Assembly: GCA_964006375.1 (NCBI GenBank) | Contig: OZ023262.1 | Span: forward strand, 192,857,907 to 192,921,906 | Direction: 5' to 3' | DNA length: 64,000 nucleotides | Source of the DNA: Tillus elongatus | Taxonomy: Eukaryota > Arthropoda > Insecta > Coleoptera > Cleridae | Part shown: positions 51,541 to 64,000 of the stretch, piece after piece | How the letters are laid out: each line of letters begins with the position of its first letter | Numbering within the stretch: the stretch's first letter is position 1 | Notes under the pieces: model-generated | Told to the model about the DNA's origin: nothing | Databases searched by the model: none | What the model saw: the letters and a program-made list of their open reading frames with translations, nothing else | Translations under genes and position numbers: made by a program

Positions 51541-53600
51541 GCCACAGATAGGTATTGATCGTTTGATTTGCAGCATTTCTCAAAAGATTGAAAATGTTTA
51601 AATGTATGCGGAGGAAAAACTTGTTACTGCCAGCTCAATACTTTTCATAAGCTTGAAGTTTTCATCAGCTCTACCGTATATTTACATTAATATTTCTGCA
51701 AAATATTCATAATCAGATATAATCACACTAACTGGGTGTTGCAATAATTTTTATCCAGAGTGTATACGTTTTATCTTTACAGAAGTTATTAAGTGTTTTG
51801 TTTTTGTTGGTCTTTAATCCTCCGATGTCCAGACATAAAAGAATGATCTAATTTGTCGCATTTATTTTATTTTATTTTATTTTACACGGTGTAGTTTTAT
51901 TTATAATTTACAACTGTCAGAAATAATATTGTTAATTTGCATTGCTTAACTATGATATATATATTAACAGTTAAACAAGATAAGTATAAATAAGAAGCAA
52001 ACAAGGTTTACTTGAATGAAAAATTGCCAACAGAGTTACAGCTTATAGATGCACAAAAGACCCAATAATTTTTCGAAATGTATATGTGTGAAATACATTT
52101 TTGTAATGGTAAAGCTTATAATCCTGCTGACCGACAATAACTTCCAAGGCCAAAACTATATTCAAATCAGAGCTCAAGTCAGGTGCATGCCATATGTTCA
52201 TCTTGAAACTGTGACATAAAAAAATGGTAGCCAGTATTCACAGCTTATCGGTTCATGGCGACAAGAAACAGCTTGATTCATAGATATGTTCGTACATATA
52301 CTTGAGATAGTATGATGTTAGTATAATAAGGGAACGCTTGTATATCGCAGGATCGTATCTCTTGCAAGTGGTCGAAGACGCTGGCGATAAAGCTGCACTC
52401 CATTCACATTAACTACCGTTGCAAACAGCTACCAGGGACAGTGACATTGATTCCAGGCAAGGATATGCCGGTATTCGCATCTACAGAGACCTCATTAGTC
52501 TAAATAATTATATTACCCACAATACCAAACTGACAGCTGCATACAATAGAAATCTACACACAACGTACGCTCCTGATTGTATCTATCATCTTTATTTGGA
52601 CATGATTGCATATTTGGTCTTTAATAATGGCATTCTCTCTCTTCTAGAGCACTGCTGCGTTATCCTTCAAGAAAGTAAATTGTGCTTAATTTTGTATTGT
52701 TATGTAATGGAATGATTTGCGATCTATGGCGGTTTCACTTTTACGTAGCTATTGTAGTTCTGATTCCCGTTTGTTTAAACAATCCACAATCACAGAAACT
52801 CTGCGGTTAGGTACTCATTCGCTCTAACTGTCTCGTACTGGAACCCGTTGCCTTAAAATTAGTGTAATTTGAGGAAATAAGTTTGAGAGATTTCTTTCCG
52901 ATATGATTGTGATGCTTTTCCGTTAGAAGATTGTTATCGATAGTAAAAGCATTGTTTTACGTAAAATAATAGTACAAACTTGTTGTCTGGAAACATAGAA
53001 ATAATATTAGGAATACCTACTAAAGTGTAAGAAAAACCAATTTGGGGGTATTTGCATTAGTCGGTGATTCGAGCGTAAAGAGAAGCACGTTAGTTATACA
53101 GAATGAGTTTTCTAACGTGTTACTAGGGGATACTTCGAAAACGGTTTTTTTGTGAAACTTTGGTGGGGTAATAGAGAGACAGGGGGCAGATGTTTGGCAT
53201 TTACCCGTCTCTCTATTTGAGGGGCCGACACTTTTAAACAGGTGATGTCCTTTCTAAATATAAAACTCGAATATACGTAAAAACTATGTATGTGTGCAAA
53301 ATGTTTTTGATTTCCTCATTTGGTTACGAAATTATGGTTTATTGGGTTAAAATACCTTAAAATAATTTCAATTTATTCATCAAGTCTGTTATCATGTACG
53401 TTGGTGTTGAATATTATTTAGTTCCATGTTATTTTTACTCAAATCAATTGAGAATTTTGACATTTGGTACTTCTGCAAATTTCATCCATCCATATCCACA
53501 TTTCACTGCACCAAAAACTATATGGACAAACTTTTGAAAATCGCGTTACATTTTGAAATTGGGCCACGAAATGCAATGAAATAACAGGATCCTAAACAAT
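51541..53600. other. No recognisable gene
   Basis: A (TTTTA)n patch at 51862-51883. The 98-codon frame at 52419-52715 matches nothing that I know. The right part may be the decayed N-terminal half of the next transposase. Confidence 0.35.
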
Positions 53601-53604
53601 GTTA

Positions 53605-54274
53605 TTTTTTTCTGACGAAGCTACTTTCCATGATTGTGGGCAGGTAGGATTTTAATGTATCCCTTATCAACACAATTTTTTTCTTTTTTTTTTAAATAGA
53701 CAATATGCAGATGGCGAAAAATCCCCAATGGATAAGAAGTCTACCACATTAACATCCATGGTCAATTAATGTCCGGTGTGATAAAGTTATTGGTGCGCAT
53801 TTCTTTAAAGAGCATTTAAATGGAGAAATTTACACTAAGTATTTGAAAAACCAAGTACCTCAATTATTAAACCAAAACGTAAACTCTGACATATGGTTTT
53901 AACAGGATGAATCTCCACTCCACTATTCAATACAGGTCCGTAATCATTTGAATAAAACTGTTGAAAACACGTGGATTGATCGAGCAGGTCCGGTCAACAG
54001 GTCTGCTCGGACGCCGGATTTGACACCCCTTGATTATTTTATCAGGGATAAAGTGATGGCGTATGTACCTGCAACTTTAGGTGATACGAAGAACAGAATC
54101 CGCTTTGCCTGCGCATTAGTGACACCTGAGATGTTGCAGTATGTACGGGATTCATTTAGAAAAAGGGTGAGAAATTGTTTGGAAGTTGAATGGAAGCATC
54201 TCGAACAATTTCTAAAGCATGACAGACAACAAATAAGTTTATATTCAATTGTTCATATATTTTTGGTATTTTAA
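53605..54274 (+). pseudogene. DD41D Tc1/mariner-superfamily transposase relic
   Basis: FFSDEATFHDCGQV (first Asp, codon 53614-53616), then, after shifts, GVIGDKVIGPHFFKEHLNGE-like text and YTKYLKNQVPQLLNQNVNSD. The sequence WF-stop-QDESPLHYSIQVRNHL has the second Asp (codon 53906-53908) and RTPDLTPLDYFIRDKVMAYV the third (codon 54032-54034). The 41-residue interval is exact in bases and uninterrupted. From 53948 the frame is open 108 codons to 54274, ending RKRVRNCLEVEWKHLEQFLK as expected for the family's C-terminus. Stop before QD, and missing N-terminus, make it dead. Confidence 0.85.
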
Positions 54275-54944
54275 TTCCGTAACCCGTAACCGAAAGAGCA
54301 GATCAAAAAATTTTTTGGACACAAACCTGTCGGGCTAAATGTCGTGATTTTCTTACGCCTTAATTGTTATAAAATGTGATTTCCTCACGCCTTAATTGTT
54401 ATAAAAAGTAATATTTTTATAAGAATTTTATGGCTAATTTTTTTCATTTAAAAACGCCTTCGAGATAAAATTCGCTTCTGTTATACCGGATGGTCCATTT
54501 CTGCTGTAAAATATCTGACAAGATTCTTTTCCACGGTATATACACCAATGATATTATTTATATCTAATCAGCCTGGGAACCTCCGAGTAAGCCAACTTGA
54601 ATTAAGTTACCGTGGTAACTAATAGTGTTTTATAACTAAGCTGTCAAAGCTTGACACCCAACGGTTTAATGGTTGTGGAAAAACTGTAACTGTTTTGAAA
54701 ACGGCTTATCTGAAAAAAGCTATATTTTGGCCAAAAAGAGTTCCGCCAGTTATTCGTATTTATTTTTAAAAAGGTTATGTGGCAAATTTTTGCGTAACTG
54801 ATACAAACCATAGGAGATCTATTTGCTTGGTATGTAGCTATCAAATAAAAAGTAGTTGCCAAATATAAAATCGGACGACCAAATGATAATATCAGCATTG
54901 CTCTGGAAGATAAATTTGTGTGACCACTCAATGATGGCATTTTC

Positions 54945-55440
54945 TTGTTTCTTTAACGTCTCTCTACTTTCGGGCCTATGGCCAAACGCCGACGAAGCAC
55001 GTCACTCTTCTTTCGCGACTATGGCCAATCACTGACGCCAAGAAGCAGTTTCACGTCACTATCCTGGAAATCTTTCCAAATCCCTTTCCTTCGGTATGAA
55101 GGCTATGGTAAGGATAGATGTATTCTCCCCATAATAAGAACCAGTCTGCGGTGTACATCTAGCCTTACATACATGGTCCCTATATTAGGGAAGAAATGGG
55201 CCAGGGCTGACAATTAACAAAATTGTTAGTTTGTTGTACACAGTCTTTAGTTTATAATATTGGGTGTTATTTGGAGCTGTCGTGACAACATACTACTTGG
55301 TTCCGCACCGAGATGGCGCCCCTGTCGTACATCTCAGTGTTCAAGGGTAGGGGCCTTTAAGGTAGACCAAGCATTGCATGGTACATGAGACTGACAGCTT
55401 AACTCCTCCTCTGAGGGACGGAACGTGCAGACACTGAGAT
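54945..55440 (-). mobile_element. SINE interrupted by an R2 repeat
   Basis: Tail-side part 54945-55125 ('ctatggccaatcactgacgc', 'catcctggaaatctttccaa' region) and head-side part 55346-55440 ('gcattgcatggtacatgaga', 'ggacggaacgtgcagacact'). The A and B box head is missing. The first 60 bp also repeat the 'cgcgactatggccaatcac' phrase, a small internal duplication. Confidence 0.65.
55152..55345 (+). repeat. R2 repeat inserted in a SINE
   Basis: 'ctagccttacatacatggtc' to 'tcgtacatctcagtg'. The SINE body resumes directly after it, which shows R2 can move or be inserted. Confidence 0.65.
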
Positions 55441-55544
55441 GATCTTAGAAGATTTAAAAAATGACTTAAAACAAATATCATAAAAAGTTGCACACTTTCC
55501 ATGCACTCGTGCTTCACATTGTTTATTACGGCTTGGATTTTTTT

Positions 55545-56000
55545 CCGGCAAAATGGATTCCAAAATCCGAAATGCTCGAGCAGTGGTCACAAGCGCTCTC
55601 GTCAATTGTCAAAACAAATGTGCCACCGTTTGAACAAGATTATATTCTGGGTCGCCCTATCCCTATCGATGAAACGTGGTTCATTACTATAATCCAGGGA
55701 TTAAAAAGAAATCGAAACAGTGACATCATTCTGGTTCTCCAGGAACCTGAAAATTCTGTGTTTCCGAAGTCGGCTAACAAATACCCTTGTTTTAGTTTTC
55801 TGGGACAAAGATGGGACTATTCTGCTAGATTTTCTGGGAAAACGTAGAAGTCATGGAAGCATACTATAGTGATTTGTTAATGGAATTACACTAGAAATGG
55901 GTGAAAAAGACTGCGGAAAACTACTCGCCATATTTTCCGGATCTAAGACCATCAGACATTATTTATTTCCAAAAGTCAGGAAACACTAAAAACAAGGTAA
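55545..56000 (+). pseudogene. mariner (Mos1-like, DD34D) transposase relic
   Basis: MDSKIRNARAVVTSALVNCQ-like text at 55552-55610, IDETWFHYYNPGIKKKSKQ around 55670-55720 (first catalytic Asp in DETW), VEVMEAYYSDLLMEL at about 55845-55890, and YFPDLRPSDIIYF at about 55935-55970 (third Asp in PSD). Order and wording match mariner. At least three stops and two shifts. It follows the interrupted SINE. Confidence 0.7.
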
Positions 56001-56359
56001 ACGGTCGTATGTGCCGTTGAGGCGTAGTTTGAAGACCAAGATAAAAAATATGTGTTTAACTGATTTTTCTTAAATAATTTATGGCATTATATTTTATGTA
56101 TGTTGGTTTTATAAGCGCCTCTTTCATTTTCGGCGGAAGAATACCTCCATGACAAGTTTCATATATGTGATAATGGTAAGGAAACATCAAACTTGCACCG
56201 CTTGAGCAATATATTTGACACCCCGTCTAGCCCTATAGAACTAGATAATTCGAGGGCATTTATTGCGGTCAGAACATCATCTTTTGTAACAGGTGAAATA
56301 TATATGGACTCTACACTTATTGATATTTTGGACAAGCCACAGAAAAAACTAATTTAAAG

Positions 56360-56509
56360 GGCAAGCAAATTACTTGTCAACTTATGCCACACAAAAAAGC
56401 GTGTTCTAGACATAACAATACGTTAGCGAGACATTTAAACACGGATCATAGAAACTTTCCCTTTTTCACAGTAATTTTGCAAAGCGAAAAATACCACGTT
56501 ATAGCCTAA
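56360..56509 (+). pseudogene. Possible BED-type zinc finger fragment
   Basis: 49 open codons GKQITCQLMPHKKACSRHNN, TLARHLNTDHRNFPFF. The L-x2-H-x4-H end fits a BED finger as in hAT transposases. The second Cys expected after TCQL is not present, so the finger is broken or the match is chance. Confidence 0.35.
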
Positions 56510-57254
56510 AGAACGCAGGAGAGTCACTTAAAATGCTAATTAACAAAGCAATTGCGAAGGTACTTAAAACCAGACTGCATTTAAATTGTATAATAAAGGA
56601 CTTGTATGAAAAAGCAGATTATGGGAATACTTATATGTAAGTTGACACTAAAGGATTGATTGTTTCAACCTATGGTGACTACAGTTCAGGATTTACTACG
56701 GCATTGCATTATGCGAATTACAATTTTACAACGTTGTAAAATCCGACTTCACAATGCAACTTTTACTTTTTGAAGCACACATCTTAAATAAGTTAACAGA
56801 CATGACCGCACACGGGTCGCATCTCTTTATTATTTATACGGTTGTAAATCAGAATAACAAGACATAAAAACTCATTCCTGTGAGCTAACGTTTCCATTCC
56901 ATTTCGCACAGGCTAATTGATTTCTTGTGCAATTATGCAAATTTCTTAAATGCTTCTTGCCGCAGTATCTGTTACGTAAACAGAAAATTTGATCTGCTTG
57001 TGAGGTATGTATATAAACGTCTACTTAAAGCAATGTATAAGATGAGATTTTTTACAAAGTATTAGCTTTACTTTAATAATTGATGTTGCCGTTACTTGGT
57101 AAAATCGTGCCATATTAAATATAAATTTAGAGACTATTTCTCTGGATTCACAAATGTTTGTTTTCTTCTCTGTAAAAATACACCTTTCTTGAGCCAGCGA
57201 AATAGTCACTACGTCTGTAATATTTTTACTATTTTCTATGGTAAAGCTTCAGTG
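56510..57254. other. No recognisable gene
   Basis: Frames up to 62 codons without motifs. Might include more of an hAT relic, unreadable to me. Confidence 0.35.
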
Positions 57255-57345
57255 GTGATGACGTGTGTGCCTCTGGACCCAAAGTTCCTGGGTTCGATTC
57301 CCAGCAGTGGCGTCAATATATTTTTCAGTACATACTGTAAAAATT
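57255..57345 (+). mobile_element. SINE 5' head fragment
   Basis: GTGGTGATGACGTGTGTGCC (A box region) and GGGTTCGATTCCC (B box), then 'ttttcagtacatactgtaaa'. Only copy here with the head on the plus strand. The body is missing. Confidence 0.65.
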
Positions 57346-57935
57346 ACAGGCTGGAGCATAAGTCATTCGTAATACACATTTTCTTTTTGTTTTAATAGTA
57401 CACCCCTTATATTATTGCATTTTGCATTTTCCATCGAATTATAATGCATGTGTGTAAAACAATGTATCGTTCATCGTTTTCGAGTTATTTCAATTGTTTT
57501 ACAACGTTTCACATTTTTTGCACATACCAAAAATTCTGATACAGCGTTTTTAACAATGGACAGCGCAGTCCCATGAAAATGATGTGTTCAGAGAGGTTTT
57601 GGCTTATGATATTCTATTAAAAAAATTGATATGCCATATACAAGCGCTCTCAAATAGTGGCTTAATTTGAGAAATTCAAAATCGCGTAACTCAATTGTGT
57701 GTGTATCACACCGTTAACTCAAAAAATCATGGGTTGATTTAATGAAATTTGGCTAACAACTTCATTTCGTAAGTGGCTTGAAAAAGTTCGTTAGCCAGGA
57801 GAATCGGACAAGTTTTTCCGAGAAAATCATGGGTTGCTTTCATAAAAAAAAATTTATTCTCAAAAATAAATAAAGGTTTCTATCGTGAAAATTATATTAC
57901 ACACCGAAATTCAGATCTCTAAGTTGAAAGAAAAA
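57346..57935 (+). repeat. TA-core family, scrambled copy
   Basis: Middle end ('acaccccttatattattgca', 'ttgcattttccatcgaatta'), then a segment shared with 8395-8540 and 12230-12340 ('ttcatcgttttcgagttatt'), then A at 57710-57860. Not in canonical order. Confidence 0.5.
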
Positions 57936-57936
57936 A

Positions 57937-62150
<4,214 letters not shown>

Positions 62151-62264
62151 TTTTGGTTTGTGCCATGAAGTTAAATAAATTGTTTTTTCATTAAATCTTG
62201 TGCTCTTTTTTGGTCTTCTGAAGGACAAACAAAACACTAATAACTAAATTTTCTAAGTTGGAAA

Positions 62265-62268
<4 letters not shown>

Positions 62269-62347
<79 letters not shown>
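62269..62347. repeat. (TA)39 microsatellite
   Basis: Followed immediately by a hairpin. Confidence 0.95.
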
Positions 62348-62348
<1 letters not shown>

Positions 62349-62414
62349 TTCGTTTTAATTATAAAAAAATATTAAATTAAATAATTAAATTAAATATTTT
62401 TCTTAAAAACGAAG
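62348..62414. repeat. Imperfect AT-rich hairpin
   Basis: CTTCGTTTTAATTATAAAAA and inverse TTTTTCTTAAAAACGAAG close on AAATTAAATAATTAAATTAA. May be the end of a small foldback. Confidence 0.6.
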
Positions 62415-63683
62415 GCTATGTGTAAGTTCCTTGTAATAAGATAATTTATGGTCTATTAACTTCGAACTAAGCCTTATTATTTTACTAAAATATTCTACTT
62501 AGTAAAAGACATATTGATATTTGCATCATCAAATTTCATGACTTGCAAGGTAACCAATGTTCCATTAATATACCTTCCAAACATGCAAATAGAGCACAAT
62601 CAAACTTTATCTGTCCCCTCCGATAGAGGTACTCGATCAGCGCCTGGAGCTATTTGTTGTTTGTACATCTATGTAAGCATATTTCCTGCACCCATGGAAT
62701 AAACATGAGGTAGCAGCTTTGACTATATATTAGTCTTCACTATAAGTAAACAGCGGACAGGCTTACTCCGAAATCACTCTTCCTCTGATCTCTGTACACA
62801 TTGGCTTTTTAAGACGTGACAAGAAATGCGTCAATGAAGGTGTTTCCTGTATGATACACCCGGTGCTTTATTATGGCATTTTTCCCTTGCCTATTGAGAA
62901 TAGCAGTTGCAATGCGAAAATACTATTTTTACATTACTGAACTACAAACAAAAACAGAGGTCTTGCAAAATTACTAAATAGACCTGAGATCTTGCTTAAG
63001 TCAACTTCATGTTTTACAAATTTGTAAATCGGAAGCACGAAAAGTCCGTGGTTGAGACGATTTAATTAAACGATACTTAGAAGAATCTATGTAACTCCAC
63101 AAAGCAAAAGTCACTAAAAAGTCATTTATGCTATTAGTTGAAGGAAAGGACGGCTAGACAGTCGCAAAGGAATTAAGGGTTGATTTCGTAACAAATGGTA
63201 ATTTGTTTATTAGATTGAATTATTTATTTGTGCCATAACATATATGCGTGCTCAGGTCAAGGTTAGATAGAAAAACTAAATATATACACAGGTGCATTTA
63301 TATATTTTATTTATCTATGGTTGGTATTATGGTTGAATAAAATTATACAATGTGTAAGTACAATGATATTTATCATTTATATTTGCATCCAAACTTTGAC
63401 AGCTTAACAATCTCATTTGTAATAAAATGTAGGTACACACACAAACATCAACAAAATACAGAACTAAAGATCTAAAAGCTCCACACAAAGAAAAACAAAA
63501 GCAACAACAGTAAAAGAAATATGATGTAATACATCAGTGATAGTGAATGGAGGCTCATATCTGACTTGGCAATTTACTAAAACTGTAAAAAACACTCAGC
63601 TTTCGCTATTTTTCAACGCATATTGTGGAAATGCCTGTTCAAGGTTAACTTGTTGGAGAATTGGTATGACATACTTATTCTTC
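62415..63683. other. No recognisable gene
   Basis: Frames of 62-67 codons without motifs. No paired ends seen. Confidence 0.4.
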
Positions 63684-64000
63684 TTAGGACGCCGTCCCCC
63701 TACGAAGGTTGGCGATCCAACTGGCTATAATGGTGCGTGATACCGCACCTCTGAAAATCTCCACAGATATCCGTCCGAACCATCGACGCAGATCTTTCAG
63801 CCATGAGTTCTGCCGTCTGCCCACAGATCGTTTGCCCTCGATCTTTCCTTCGATGAGGAGTCGGAGGAGCTTGTACCGCTCCCCCCTCATAATGTGCCCG
63901 ATGTATTGGAGCTTTCGTTCTTTGATGGTTGTCAGCAGTTCTTTGCCTTTACCTATTCTCCTCAGCACTTCCTCGTTAGTTAGTCTGTCTACCCAGGATA
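63684..64000 (-). CDS. RTE-like non-LTR retrotransposon, ORF C-terminus, runs off the window
   Basis: Minus-strand frame open from the window edge to TAA at 63684-63686: SWVDRLTNEEVLRRIGKGKE, LLTTIKERKLQYIGHIMRGE, then GKRSVGRRQNSWLKDLRRWF. RKL-Y-GHIMR and G-RSVGRR--SWL-DLR-WF are the usual C-terminus of insect LINE proteins often filed as RTE-type endonuclease-reverse transcriptases. No stop or shift in about 105 codons, so it may be a younger copy; RT lies outside the window. The stop is followed by GAAGAATAAG, perhaps a short 3' repeat. Real start not in view. Confidence 0.75.
   Translation of the reverse strand, partial: SWVDRLTNEEVLRRIGKGKELLTTIKERKLQYIGHIMRGERYKLLRLLIEGKIEGKRSVGRRQNSWLKDLRRWFGRISVEIFRGAVSRTIIASWIANLRRGTAS

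Noticed and set aside
52419..52715. 98-codon frame as a gene
   Set aside because: No recognisable motif; length is within chance for this composition. A protein search would settle it.

Overview
This window looks like intergenic or heterochromatic DNA from an insect nuclear genome with a large, AT-rich, repeat-dominated genome. A beetle is my guess, but the sequence alone cannot fix the order. The evidence is the mix of relics: R1-like and RTE-like LINEs, a Ty3/gypsy Pol, Penelope-like elements, hAT, Tc1/mariner and Harbinger-like fragments, tRNA-derived SINEs and MITEs. There are also about two dozen long (TA)n tracts, roughly 2.3 kb by my reading. I recognise no single-copy host gene. Nearly all open frames are transposon remnants, readings of (TA)n/(CA)n tracts, or chance.

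Layout. 1-3.5 kb: foldback and the first full copy of a (TA)n-centred repeat family (TA-core family). 3.7-5.7 kb: SINE, MITE and an R1-like LINE end. 6.2 kb: a tRNA-Pro-like gene whose anticodon reads AGA. 6.8-9.4 kb: TA-core copies, one containing a 141-bp tandem array. 9.6-10 kb: a perfect 86-bp hairpin and a Penelope-like 3' tail with a hammerhead-like motif. 14-16.9 kb: a Ty3/gypsy remnant in which a tRNA-Lys complement is joined directly to the 3' half of Pol, then a reversed DD41D transposase. 18.5-19.1 kb: second Penelope-like end. 19.5-21.7 kb: an hAT element with TIRs and an 8-bp target duplication, carrying a nested TA-core copy. 22-34.9 kb: mostly TA-core copies, including a 961-bp near-perfect palindrome. 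35.1-35.7 kb: a SINE inside a MITE. 37.5-38.2 kb: third Penelope-like copy with an inverted partner. 39.1-40 kb: head-to-head repeat block. 44-56 kb: SINE pieces, a Harbinger-like fragment, a 3-kb TIR element without a recognisable transposase, two DD41D relics, a Tc1-like fragment and a mariner. 57-59.2 kb: TA-core copies. 60.3-62.2 kb: a DD41D element with long TIRs. 63.7-64 kb: an RTE-like LINE end running off the window.

The genes do not form a host pathway. What links them is transposition biology. Four separate transposase relics keep exactly 41 residues between the second and third catalytic aspartates. Penelope copies carry ribozyme-like motifs. TIR elements sit hard against (TA)n tracts. 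The TA-core family, built from recombining modules around a (TA)n centre, is the best candidate for something undescribed.
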